This document shows positions 17,967 through 27,700 of a stretch of DNA of 64,000 nt, piece by piece. Origin of the DNA: an uncultured Eubacteriales bacterium. Its GTDB lineage: Bacteria; Bacillota; Clostridia; Oscillospirales; CAG-272. The position numbers were made by a program, and so were the translations under genes. Numbering within the stretch: position 1 is the first letter of the stretch; each line of letters starts with the position of its first letter. The stretch lies in the NCBI GenBank assembly GCA_900545935.1, contig URAP01000002.1:1-64000 (forward strand), given 5' to 3'. The notes under the pieces were generated by a model, which saw nothing but the letters and a program-made list of their open reading frames with translations, was not told the DNA's origin and did no database searches.

Positions 17967-18524
17967 ATGGTAGTAGCCGGCGATTTTAAAAACGGCGTAA
18001 CATTTGAGATGGACGGAAATGTTCTTCAGGTCATTGAGTTCCAGCACGTAAAGCCCGGTAAGGGTGCGGCATTTGTAAGAACAAAGCTGCGCAATGTCAT
18101 TACCGGTGCTGTTACGGAGCGTACTTTCAGCCCGACCGATAAGTTTGAGAACGCATATGTTGAGAGAAAGGAAATGCAGTACCTCTACAACGACGGCGAT
18201 CTCTACTACTTCATGGATACCGATACCTACGAGCAGCTGCCTATCGGCGCCGACAAGCTCGATGACAACTTTAAGTTCGTCAAGGAAGAGATGATGTGCA
18301 AGATCATCTCCTACAAGGGCAACGTATTCGGCGTTGAGCCTCCTATGTTCGTTGAGCTCGAGGTTACCGACACAGAGCCCGGCTTCAAGGGTGATACTGC
18401 TACCGGCGCTTCCAAGCCCGCAACTCTCGAGACCGGCGCTCAGATCAAGGTTCCGCTCTTTATCAATATCGGCGACAAGCTCAAGATAGATACCAGAACC
18501 GGCGAATATCTCGCCCGCGCATAA
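17967..18524 (+). CDS. efp: Translation elongation factor P
   Basis: EF-P enters the ribosomal E site and rescues ribosomes stalled at polyproline. The 185-residue length and three-domain sequence are typical: the KOW-like N-terminal domain with HVKPGKGAAFVRTKLRN (Lys32 at the modification tip), the central OB domain with FMDTDTYEQLPI, and the C-terminal domain ending TGEYLARA. TCGGAGGA supports the start. No EpmA-type modifying enzyme is in the window, as expected for clostridia. It has its own strong promoter and is followed by the CD1247-like gene. Confidence 0.97.
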   Translation: MVVAGDFKNGVTFEMDGNVLQVIEFQHVKPGKGAAFVRTKLRNVITGAVTERTFSPTDKFENAYVERKEMQYLYNDGDLYYFMDTDTYEQLPIGADKLDDNFKFVKEEMMCKIISYKGNVFGVEPPMFVELEVTDTEPGFKGDTATGASKPATLETGAQIKVPLFINIGDKLKIDTRTGEYLARA

Positions 18525-18592
18525 GGTGCGGACGCTGACTCCCTGCCCGGCAAAGCCGGCGCAGACAACTTGTTTTTTTCGGAGGTAATATC

Positions 18593-19021
18593 ATGGAAAA
18601 CATCGAAAAGGTTGCATATCTGAGGGGTATGCTCGAGGGAATGAAGTTTGATGCTGACTCCGACATGGGAAAGATCGTTCTCAAGCTGATCGACATTGTT
18701 GACGATCTTGCTCACGATCTCACCGATGCCGAGGAGCGCGCAGACGTTATGGCTGACTACATCGACGAGCTCGACCACGATCTCGGCGAGGTAGAGGAGT
18801 ATGTCTACGGCGACGATTGCGATTGCTGCGATGACGACGACTGCGATTGCTGCTGCGACGATGATGACGATGACGATCTCTACGAGCTTGAGTGCCCGAA
18901 CTGCGGCGATAAGATCTATATCACCGAGGATATGCTCAACGGCAGCATCGAGTGCCCTAACTGCAATACAAAGATCGACGATATCGAGGTAGAGGATGAG
19001 GATGAGTCCGACAAGGACTGA
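18593..19021 (+). CDS. CD1247-family protein with Asp/Cys block and zinc ribbon
   Basis: This 142-residue protein has an N-terminal helical domain (about 1-72, KVAYLRGMLEGMKFD, which I recognise as the CD1247-type domain), a block at 74-95 made almost only of Asp and Cys with seven Cys, and a C-terminal zinc ribbon with four Cys (C101/C104, C121/C124 in CPNC pairs), then an acidic tail. The function is unknown. The zinc ribbon is consistent with nucleic-acid or protein contact, and the Asp/Cys block could bind metal. It follows efp by 68 bp behind a good GGAGG site, and the terminator at 19072 closes the unit. Confidence 0.82.
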   Translation: MENIEKVAYLRGMLEGMKFDADSDMGKIVLKLIDIVDDLAHDLTDAEERADVMADYIDELDHDLGEVEEYVYGDDCDCCDDDDCDCCCDDDDDDDLYELECPNCGDKIYITEDMLNGSIECPNCNTKIDDIEVEDEDESDKD

Positions 19022-19071
19022 TTCCGAGAGGACTGAGTCCTCGGCACAAACCGAATGATACGTTTATCTCT

Positions 19072-19100
19072 CCCCCGCACGCTTGAGCGGGGGTTTTTTT
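19072..19100 (+). terminator. Rho-independent terminator of the efp operon
   Basis: CCCCCGC at 19072-19078 pairs with GCGGGGG at 19087-19093 and is followed directly by a run of Ts. Confidence 0.92.
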
Positions 19101-19262
19101 ATCCCGGCATCATCCTCAGCAGATAGGATAGCGCTCTGTTATTTCGGACTTTTTAATGCTCGAGAGACCGTGCGCCGCATCCAATCGCACGATTTTATAG
19201 ATATGTCGAACGATTGTTAACTAATTCAGAATGAACTATTCACTTGTAAGGTTTATAATGAC

Positions 19263-19289
19263 ACTGTTAATATGACATATTATAACAGT
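19263..19289. promoter_or_regulatory. Imperfect palindrome before the ABC transporter gene
   Basis: ACTGTTAATATG and CATATTATAACAGT form a near inverted repeat that differs by a 2-bp insertion. It lies about 30 bp before the start at 19318 and just after a TATAAT (19254-19259). This is the place expected for a repressor or response-regulator operator; the binding protein is not known. Confidence 0.4.
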
Positions 19290-19317
19290 TGCCAAGCCGA
19301 CACGTGAAAGGAGTATT

Positions 19318-22300
19318 ATGCTCAGATTAACCGATATAAGAAAAGAATATCCCGCAGGCGACGGAAAGATCGAGGCGCTGCGAGGGGTCAGCATAGAATT
19401 TCGCGAGAGCGAGCTTGTCTCTATCCTCGGTCCGTCCGGCTGCGGAAAGACAACAATGCTCAATATAATCGGAGGTCTCGACAGCTACACCTCGGGAGAC
19501 CTGTCCATCGGCGGCAGAAGCACAAAGGGCTACACCGACCGCGACTGGGACGCATACCGAAACCATTCGATAGGCTTTGTATTTCAGAGCTATAATCTCA
19601 TTCCGCATCAGACGGTACTGCAGAATGTTGAGCTTGCGCTGACGCTCTCGGGCATTAAAAAGTCAGATCGCAGGAAGCGCGCCGTGCAGGCACTGAAGGA
19701 TGTAGGGCTCGGTGAACAGCTATCAAAGCGCCCGTCGCAGCTCTCGGGAGGTCAGATGCAGCGTGTGGCAATTGCGCGCGCTATCGTAAACGACCCGGAT
19801 ATAATCCTTGCCGACGAGCCTACCGGAGCTCTCGACACAGAGACGAGCGTTACGGTTATGGAGATACTGAAAAAGATCTCCGAGCGCCGACTTGTTATTA
19901 TGGTAACGCATAACCCCGAGCTTGCACAGCGCTACTCAACGCGAATAATCAACATTCTCGACGGCAGAATAACAGGAGATTCGGCACCGCTGAGCGATAC
20001 TGAACTGTCAGAGCTTGAAGCAACCGACGCAAAGCGACTTGCCGATGCCGAGGCTAAAAGCAGCTCGGAGCGGCGCAAAGAGGCAAAAAAACCGTCTATG
20101 TCGCTTGCGACCTCATTTTCGCTGTCACTTAAAAACCTCTTTACCAAAAAGGGGCGCACAATTCTCACCTCATTCGCGGGAAGCATCGGAATTATCGGCA
20201 TTGCACTGATATTCGCCGTTTCTCAGGGAATGACGATGTTCATCGACTCTGTGCAGGAGGAGACTCTTTCCTCTTATCCTATCACCCTTGAATCAACCAC
20301 CGTTGATATAACCACCCTTCTCACAACCTTTACCGGTAATGCAAAATCCGGTGAGGCGCATGAAAACGACGCGATATATCAAAAGTCGATGGTCTACGAT
20401 ATGATAAACGCACTGAGCGAAGTAGAGGAGTCCGAAAACGACCTCAGCTCGTTTAACGAGTATCTTACTGCGGCTGTCAAGGACGAAAATGACACTACCG
20501 GACTGCGCGAGGCAGTTACCGGAATACAGTACGGCTACGGTCTCGACCCGCAGATATACACCGAGAACATCGACGGCAGTATCACCAAGAGCGACACTGA
20601 GGAGCTTACCCGCAGAATGCTCGCCGAGTACTACGGCATGGACGAGAGCGCGGTATCAAGCATGATGTCGGCAGGCGGAGCAAACAATATCTTCTCCTCT
20701 ATGATGAGCAGCTCAAGAGGAAGCACAAGGCTGTGGCAGGAGATGCTGCCAGGTCTTGACGGCTCGCTGTTCTCCGATATTTTCTATGACCAGTACGAGC
20801 TTGTCACCGGCGACTGGCCGAGCGAATACAACGATATTCTGCTCGTTGTCGACGAAAATAATGAGCTTGATGAAATGAGTCTCTACGCTCTCGGTCTCAT
20901 ATCCGAGGACACGATTTCCGAGATACTCGAGGCCACCAAGAACGGCGAGAGCATTGACGAGACAGTCGGGAGATGGGACTACGACGAGATAATGGGACGC
21001 GACTACCGCTTTATTCTCCCCTCATCATGCTATGAGCGTCAGACCGCGGCAGACGGATCTGTCACCTACACCGATCTGCGCGATACCGACACAGGACTAA
21101 AATATCTCTGGACAAACGCGGAAGAGCTGCATATCAGCGGCATTATCCGTCCGAAGGAGGGCGCGATATCCTCTGTTCTAAGCGGCTCGATAGCCTATAC
21201 ATCCGCCCTTACAGACTACATCATAGAGCAGATTGATGCCTCCGACATTGTATCCGCACAGCTCGAAAATACCGATACCGACCTACTCACCGGTCTGCCC
21301 TTCAAGCCCGATACAGACAGCCTCGACACGGCGGAAAAAGCAGAGCATTTTCGCAGCGCAGCTGCCGCTTTGAGCGAATCCGACCGTGCAAAGCTGTATA
21401 CAAAGATCGCAACGGCAGCACCGGAAGAGACAGTCGCGCTCCAAGCGGATGCAGCACTCGCCTCTATGTCGCGTGAGGATATGGAAAGCGCGGTCATATC
21501 ATATGTAAGTGCCGAAATGAAGGTGGGCGAGGCCGAGGTACGCACGTATATCTCCTCTATGAGCGACGACGAAATGACCGATATGATAAGAAAGTCGCTT
21601 ATTGAGCAGCTGAGCGCAAAATACTCTCAGGCTGCCGAGGCGCAGCTCGCTGCATTTGACGATTCCGCACGTGCAGCGCTCTTCGATGAGTCTGTCGGCA
21701 GCTATAGCGACGAGCAGTGCGCGGAATACTTTGATACCGCACTTGAATTCTCCGAGCAGAGTCATGACGAGGTTCTCGAGACGCTCGGCTATATCGACCG
21801 CAGCGTACCGAAAACCATCAACATCTACACCGACTCTTTCGAGAACAAGGATGCCATTACCGATGCTATATCAGACTACAATGACACGGTCGACGAGCTG
21901 AGACAGATAAAATACACCGACTATGTCGGCATAATAATGTCTTCCGTCACCACTATCATCAATGCTATTACCTACGTACTGATAGCATTTGTCGCAATAT
22001 CGCTGATTGTCTCCTCCATCATGATAGGTGTAATAACCCTTATATCCGTTCAGGAGCGCACAAAGGAGATAGGCATTCTCCGGGCAATAGGTGCGTCAAA
22101 GCGGAACGTCTCGAACATGTTCAATGCAGAGACGGCGATAATCGGCTTTACCTCAGGTGTTATCGGAGTGGGCATAACCTATCTGCTCTGCATTGTCGTG
22201 AACATTGTACTCCATTCGCTCACCGATCTTGAAAATCTCAATGCGGTGCTTCCGATACCGTTCGCGCTGCTCTTCATTGCAATAAGCGTGCTGCTCACGC

Positions 22301-22371
22301 TATTTGCAGGCATAATTCCCTCACGCAGCGCATCGAAAAAGGATCCGGTAGTCGCTCTCCGCTCCGAATGA
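19318..22371 (+). CDS. MacB-type ABC transporter, ATPase and FtsX permease fused, with large extracellular domain
   Basis: The 1017-residue chain starts with an ABC ATPase (about 1-225): Walker A GPSGCGKT at 38-45, signature LSGGQMQRVAIARAI and Walker B IILADEPTGAL. A first membrane helix follows at about residue 285 (FAGSIGIIGIALIFAV). A region of about 560 residues outside the membrane comes next, then three C-terminal helices of the FtsX/MacB permease with the VQERTKEIGILRAIGASKRNV loop. Members of this class export peptides or act as mechanotransmitters in lipoprotein or antimicrobial-peptide handling rather than as importers. AAAGGAG at 19307-19313 supports the start. A lipoprotein gene follows but has its own promoter. 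The substrate is unknown. Confidence 0.9.
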   Translation: MLRLTDIRKEYPAGDGKIEALRGVSIEFRESELVSILGPSGCGKTTMLNIIGGLDSYTSGDLSIGGRSTKGYTDRDWDAYRNHSIGFVFQSYNLIPHQTVLQNVELALTLSGIKKSDRRKRAVQALKDVGLGEQLSKRPSQLSGGQMQRVAIARAIVNDPDIILADEPTGALDTETSVTVMEILKKISERRLVIMVTHNPELAQRYSTRIINILDGRITGDSAPLSDTELSELEATDAKRLADAEAKSSSERRKEAKKPSMSLATSFSLSLKNLFTKKGRTILTSFAGSIGIIGIALIFAVSQGMTMFIDSVQEETLSSYPITLESTTVDITTLLTTFTGNAKSGEAHENDAIYQKSMVYDMINALSEVEESENDLSSFNEYLTAAVKDENDTTGLREAVTGIQYGYGLDPQIYTENIDGSITKSDTEELTRRMLAEYYGMDESAVSSMMSAGGANNIFSSMMSSSRGSTRLWQEMLPGLDGSLFSDIFYDQYELVTGDWPSEYNDILLVVDENNELDEMSLYALGLISEDTISEILEATKNGESIDETVGRWDYDEIMGRDYRFILPSSCYERQTAADGSVTYTDLRDTDTGLKYLWTNAEELHISGIIRPKEGAISSVLSGSIAYTSALTDYIIEQIDASDIVSAQLENTDTDLLTGLPFKPDTDSLDTAEKAEHFRSAAAALSESDRAKLYTKIATAAPEETVALQADAALASMSREDMESAVISYVSAEMKVGEAEVRTYISSMSDDEMTDMIRKSLIEQLSAKYSQAAEAQLAAFDDSARAALFDESVGSYSDEQCAEYFDTALEFSEQSHDEVLETLGYIDRSVPKTINIYTDSFENKDAITDAISDYNDTVDELRQIKYTDYVGIIMSSVTTIINAITYVLIAFVAISLIVSSIMIGVITLISVQERTKEIGILRAIGASKRNVSNMFNAETAIIGFTSGVIGVGITYLLCIVVNIVLHSLTDLENLNAVLPIPFALLFIAISVLLTLFAGIIPSRSASKKDPVVALRSE

Positions 22372-22467
22372 TTTCGGACGCAGAGCATCACGCGACCTGT
22401 TGCCGGGAGCGATTCAGATTGCAAAGCATCGGCTAAGAACATGTTTTCGCTCTGCGGCAGCCGAATA

Positions 22468-22497
22468 TTGACAAAGTGTATGCAAATATGCTATACT
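22468..22497 (+). promoter_or_regulatory. SigA-type promoter of the lipoprotein gene
   Basis: TTGACA at 22468-22473 and TATACT at 22492-22497 with an 18-bp spacer. Confidence 0.75.
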
Positions 22498-22500
22498 TTC

Positions 22501-22540
22501 GAGCGGAGCGCATCGCTTGTCGTTGCGCCCCGCTCATTTT
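22501..22540 (+). promoter_or_regulatory. Stem-loop at the start of the lipoprotein mRNA
   Basis: GAGCGGAGCGCA (22501-22512) pairs with TGCGCCCCGCTC (22524-22535) apart from one internal mismatch and is followed by ATTTT. Since transcription should start near 22503, the RNA would begin with this hairpin; it could stabilise the 5' end or act as an attenuator. Confidence 0.5.
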
Positions 22541-22598
22541 AAATAATGTACCGGCATACAATAGCTATACAATATCGGCTCACGAAAGGAGCATATCC

Positions 22599-23231
22599 AT
22601 GAAAAAAATCATCTCTGCCCTGCTCATCGGCGCGGCAATAGTATCGCTTGCCTCATGCGTTAATAAGGCGGCTCCGCTGCACGGAGACTGGCATACCGAG
22701 ATAGCGCTCGACGAGGAGGCGGTATCAGATGTTCTCGCATTCTACGACTTTACCGCCGAGGAGATAGCTCTCATCGACAAATCGGGACTGACGACCGTCA
22801 AGGAAGCGATCTTCTCATCTGACGGCAGCTATGACTTTCACTATGATATCGAGACGACGAAGCAGCACTTCTCCGATTTCTTTGACCGCTGCATGCACAC
22901 CGTTCACGACAATCTCGGCTCACTCTCCGATATATTCGGCGGTGTCGAGTACGGCTTTGACGAGTTCGCCGACTACTACGCCGATGTATACGGCTACGAA
23001 AGCTACGAAGCATACCGCTCGGCGACCGCTTCGGCGTTCGTCACCGATTATTACGCTTTCGGCGACGGAAGTATAGAGCACGGCATGTACAAGGTCAGCG
23101 GTGATGCGATAATTATGACGGCGGACGGCGAAGAAGCACCGATGACCCTCTCATACTCGCTATCGGAGGACGGCACACTCTCGCTCATCTACACAAATAC
23201 GACCGAGCAGTATCACCGCGCAGCCGAATAA
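22599..23231 (+). CDS. Lipoprotein of unknown function
   Basis: The start at 22599 follows GAAAGGAG and gives an ideal lipoprotein signal peptide ending in the lipobox LASC at residues 17-20. The mature 190 residues are rich in acidic and aromatic residues (SYDFHYDIETT, YGFDEFADYYADVYGYESYE) and end with a beta-rich part (TLSYSLSEDGTLSLIYT), which fits a small ligand-binding or calycin-like extracellular domain. No named family is recognised. It is placed after the MacB-type transporter and could be its partner, but it has its own promoter and a structured leader. Confidence 0.72.
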   Translation: MKKIISALLIGAAIVSLASCVNKAAPLHGDWHTEIALDEEAVSDVLAFYDFTAEEIALIDKSGLTTVKEAIFSSDGSYDFHYDIETTKQHFSDFFDRCMHTVHDNLGSLSDIFGGVEYGFDEFADYYADVYGYESYEAYRSATASAFVTDYYAFGDGSIEHGMYKVSGDAIIMTADGEEAPMTLSYSLSEDGTLSLIYTNTTEQYHRAAE

Positions 23232-23298
23232 AGTCTACATAGCTTTCTATATTGCTTTAAAAATTATCAGCTCCGACAAGCATCGGCTTAACGCACCT

Positions 23299-23347
23299 AA
23301 AAAAAGCAACCGACCACCCTCAGCGGGAAGCCGATTGCTTTTTGCTT
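23299..23347. terminator. Bidirectional terminator between convergent genes
   Basis: An A-rich arm AAAAAGCAA and its complement TTGCTTTTT enclose a GC-rich inner hairpin (23309-23333). The A and T tracts allow termination in both directions. Confidence 0.7.
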
Positions 23348-23363
23348 TTATCGCTTATGAAAA

Positions 23364-24476
23364 TCAGTCGATCTCTGGAATGTCGACGGTTACCTCGGCA
23401 CCGCAGCGCGCGCTGCGAACGATTCCGTCAATAATAGCCTGATTGATAACGATCTGGCTCGAGGGGATGGGCGAGGTGCCGCCCTCGACAATCGCATCAA
23501 CAAAGGCGCTTACCTTACGTGCGAACAGATCGGTGCCGTCGTTTATGATCGGTATGACCATCTCGGTCTCGGCACCCGCAACGGTCTTGTATATCTTCAT
23601 AGGACCGCCGACGGAGCCGTTCCAGCAATCGGTCGAGGGAATGCGGAGACCACCCTTGGTACCGAGAATGAGGGTATCACCGGGGGTATCCATATTCATA
23701 GCCCACGAGATACGGAAATCGAGTATCACACCGCCCTCGAGACGTATAAAGCCTGCTGCGAAATCATCAACTCCGAACTCCTTCGCAAACTCGGGGTGTC
23801 CGCAGTTCATGTAGGTCTCGGGGTCACGTCCGAAGAAGGAGGAGGTATAGCCGGTAACGGTGAGGGGCTTCGGATATCCGATAGCGTTGAGCACCATATC
23901 GAGCGAATAACAGCCGATATCACCCATAGCACCTATTCCCGCCGTATCGTCACGAATAAATGTATTGCCGCGCGATACCGGAATACCGCGGCGTCTGCCG
24001 CCTCCGGTCTGAATGTAGTAGATCTTTCCGAGCTCACCGGACTGAACTATCTTCTTTATCATCTGCATATTTGCGTCAAAGCGTGGCTGGAAGCCGATAG
24101 TCAGAATCTTGCCCGAGCGCTTCTCCGCCTCCATAATAGCCTTAGCCTCGTCTATAGTAACGCAGAAAGGCTTCTCAAGCAGAACGTGCAGACCGTGATC
24201 AAGCGCGTAGATAGAGCACTCTGCGTGTGTACGGTTGTAGGTGCAGACCGAAACTGCATCGAGATCGGGTTCATTGTCTATCATTTCCTTGTGACTCGAA
24301 TAGCAGTGAATGCCCTCGAGACCGTGTGCGCGGAAGAATTCCTCCGCCTTTCCGGGTACAAGATCGGCGCCCGCAACCACCTCAACATTATCGAGCTTGA
24401 GATAGCTGTCGAGATGGGGATTTGCTATTCCGCCCGTGCCGATAATACCGACACGCAGTTTTTTATTCTTATCCAT
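23364..24476 (-). CDS. Gfo/Idh/MocA family oxidoreductase
   Basis: This 370-residue NAD(P)-dependent sugar or inositol-type dehydrogenase has the Rossmann motif VGIIGTGGIA at 9-18 and the family motif LLEKPFCV at 99-106. The central C-terminal domain contains DIGCYSLDMVLNAIGYP and a DFRISWAMN strand. AGAGGAG supports the start. Neighbouring genes do not reveal the substrate. Family members oxidise or reduce sugars, polyols or glycosides, some acting in glycoside cleavage by an oxidation mechanism. It is monocistronic, with its own promoter and terminator. Confidence 0.9.
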   Translation of the reverse strand: MDKNKKLRVGIIGTGGIANPHLDSYLKLDNVEVVAGADLVPGKAEEFFRAHGLEGIHCYSSHKEMIDNEPDLDAVSVCTYNRTHAECSIYALDHGLHVLLEKPFCVTIDEAKAIMEAEKRSGKILTIGFQPRFDANMQMIKKIVQSGELGKIYYIQTGGGRRRGIPVSRGNTFIRDDTAGIGAMGDIGCYSLDMVLNAIGYPKPLTVTGYTSSFFGRDPETYMNCGHPEFAKEFGVDDFAAGFIRLEGGVILDFRISWAMNMDTPGDTLILGTKGGLRIPSTDCWNGSVGGPMKIYKTVAGAETEMVIPIINDGTDLFARKVSAFVDAIVEGGTSPIPSSQIVINQAIIDGIVRSARCGAEVTVDIPEID

Positions 24477-24790
24477 AGTTTATTCTCCTCTGTATACAAT
24501 GTTATGCTCGGAGGGCATGGTCACGCGATATGTGTCAGCATCGGTGTTTTTACCGCTCCGACCTTATCATAACACATAATTACAAACGAATCAACCGTAA
24601 TTTATAAATTCAGGCAAATTAGTTCGCGCTTCTTAACAATTTTTCTACAAATTAATGCTACAATAACACCGTAAAGCAGTGTGTATCGGATGTACGCATG
24701 CATAGACTGCATATACAAAGTAATAAACAGTGACTGATTCCGACTTTTAAAATAGACGAAACAAACGGATTTTTTCCGGGGAACAAAATT
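24477..24790. other. Divergent intergenic region
   Basis: This 314-bp AT-rich spacer separates divergently transcribed genes. It holds the minus-strand promoter at 24566-24594 and, less surely, a plus-strand TACAAT at 24659-24664. No small gene or RNA was recognised. Confidence 0.6.
24566..24594 (-). promoter_or_regulatory. SigA-type promoter of the Gfo/Idh/MocA gene
   Basis: Read on the minus strand: TTGATT (24594-24589) and TATGAT (24571-24566) with a 17-bp spacer. Confidence 0.68.
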
Positions 24791-27700
24791 ATGCACACAA
24801 AAAATACTCATAAACTCATAAAATCGGCGCTGTCTGTGCTGCTCGCTCTGTGCCTGCTGCTGTCGGGTACGGCAATCACCTATGCCATCGGTGCGGAGAC
24901 GGTGCTCAGCGTCAGCAGCGCAGACACAGATAGCGCGGACAGCTTTAACTATGCCACGGCACGCGAGGCGGAAAGTGCCCTGCTCGGTGTCAGCCGCGGC
25001 GAGCATGTGACCGTTATAAGCAATGCGGACAGCAGGCTCTACGAGGCGAGCACCGACCTTATAATAGACAATCAGACGGTCGGTTGGACAAGCGAGAGAA
25101 TGGAGATCTCGAGCGTCAACGGCGATTCGGTCTATCCTTACCGCTCTCTTTACGGCGGACTTTGCTTATCGCTGCGCTACCCCCACTCTGCGGAGTCGTC
25201 GGCGCGGCGAGAATTTGCGGAGTTTGAGTCCTCGGATGAGTATGTGATACCCGAGGGACCGATCTCCGGTAATCCCGACGGCATCGACTTTCATTCGGTA
25301 AACACCCTCTCCTTTGCGGTCAATCTTTGCTCCGGTAAGAGCGAGACGATGTTCGTTGAGGTCTACGTCTCCGAGTACCTCGTTTTCACAGAGCGCTTTA
25401 CCGTAAGCGGAGACGGCTGGAACGCTGTATATGCCGACATCAGCGGTGTACACAGCTCGATATATGCGCCCGCCGCCATTTCACGCGTGGTCATAGGTGT
25501 CGAAAATGCCGGAGAGGACGGCAGCGGTGAGCTGCTGCTCGACGGACTGGCATTTTCGCGCGAAAACGCATCGCAGAGATATCTCGCGCTGTCGGACAAT
25601 ATTTCGGCAGGCGCCTCCACGCTTGATGGACTGCATCGCTATACGCTCGCAAACACCGCCATGGATATAAGCTTTGAGGATCTGCGCAGCGAGAGCTTTG
25701 CCGATTGCAGCTCGCTCTCAGTCTATATCATGCACACCGCTGCACCTCTCACCGCTATTACCTGCTCTTATATGACCGACGGCAGCTACGGAAGTCCGGT
25801 ATCGCCCTATGAACCGCTGACATTTGCCCCTGTCGGCGGAAACATCACCGTATATACCTTTCCTCTCCCCGAGAAAGCACCGCAATCGCTGCGCTTGAAC
25901 ACGGAGGGGGACGACAACGGTGACATCTCGCTGCTTGCCGTCATACCGGGATCACTCCCCTGCTCTGACGCTATGCTCGCCGGCAGCTGCGACTCGTGTA
26001 AGTACAATTCGGGAACCGGAGAGATAACGATATCCGGTACGCTCAGTCAGGATGTTGCCGCAAAATACGGCGGCTCAAAGATATATATATATGCCCTCGA
26101 CTCATGGCAGAGCAGCGACTCTGCAACGCTTACTCCGCTCTCTCCCGCCGCATCGGTCGCGGTCGGCGAGACATTTTCGGTAAAGCTGCGTACCGACGGA
26201 TATATGACCAAAAAATTTACGGCGGTGATACGTACCGGAGGCGGAATGCTGACTGTCTTCCGCGACAGAAGCATTTCTCCCGGCGCGTCAAAGGAGCGTC
26301 AGGCGGTGCCGAACGCACCGCTCAAGGGCATCTCCGGCGATCCCACCGATGCGGCAATGCTCGGCTCCGGCTGTGCCGCGCTTGAGCTCGATATCTCAAC
26401 CCTGCTCTCGTCAGAGCCGACCGCGAACAAGCTCACGATAGGCGATGAGGACTACTATTTCCGTTCGGATCGACTCTCAGAGCTTGACCGCGAAATAAAG
26501 GCATACGACGGTATGGGCTCATCTCTGCTGCTGCGCCTGCGCATTTCCTCGGCAAGCGGAGGAGAGGTCGCCATGCTCTGCACCGCCGCAGGCTCAGGCA
26601 GCTATCTCATGCCCGATACGCGTACGGAATCGACCGCCTCGGCATATACCGCGATAATTCGGCTCCTGAGCGAGCGGTACGGAGAAAAATCTGCACTCTC
26701 CGGTTTCGTTGTCGGCGCAGATGCCGATACCGACGCTCCGGAGGAATACACAAAGACAGAAATGCTGCCCGAATATGCTGCGCGATGCGCCGAGCTGCTC
26801 CGTCTTACCTACACGGCATCCGACTGCACTATTCCCGTATATCTGCCGCTCGCTTCGCGTCTCTGCGGCGGCCTCTCGGCGGATGCAAACGGTAACTATC
26901 CCGCTGCACTTCTGCTCGCCTCGATTGCTGCGGAAACAAAACAGCGCGGAGAGCTGCCATGGTCGATATTCCTGACCGTACCCGCCGATGCCTCGGAGGG
27001 AGAGACGGCAAACAGCGACCTGATGTCCGGGGAAGATATCCCTTCGCTCTGCGACATACTTCTCTCACCGTCGCTTGAGTATTCGGATACACCGCGCCGC
27101 ATAGCCGTCTATGCTATATCTGGCGATGCGGGCAGAAACACAGACAAGCTCGCAGCAGGGCTTGCGCATATGTATCTCTCTCTCGTCGGGAGCCGAACTC
27201 CTCTCGTGAGCGAATTTATATGCGCCTCCGAGCTCATCACACGTGTACCGAGCGATGTACTGACATATATGGATACTTCATCCGCCGCAGATATCCTCGA
27301 CAGCTATGCGGAGATATTCCGAAGCGGCGAAAGCTGGGATGCGCTTTTCGGCGTTGATGCGTTGTCGCTCATCACAAAGTGTGCGGTCTCTGTCAAAAGC
27401 AATGCCGAGGCTCCGACCTATCTCGGCTCAGCCGAGCTGTTCTCCCTGTCAGGTACAACGGCAGACGGTTGGCGCGCCGGTATCGGCTGTGTATCGCTCT
27501 CAGTCTCGGATATTCTCGGTCATAAAAACGCGCTTGTTGCCAAGCTTGAGGATATAACCGAGCCGTCGCGCCGCTGCATTCGCTCCGCATTTGAATATAC
27601 GCGCGATCTCTCGCCCTTTGATTATCTCAGCTTCGATGCCTTTGTATCGCAGCTGCCGGAGGAGGTAACCGAGGTCGAGCTTGATATTCTTCTATACAGC

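Noticed and set aside
18820..18875. Repetitive GAC/TGC tract as a possible repeat element
   Set aside because: It is in frame within the CD1247-like gene and encodes the Asp/Cys block; it is not a separate repeat or CRISPR.
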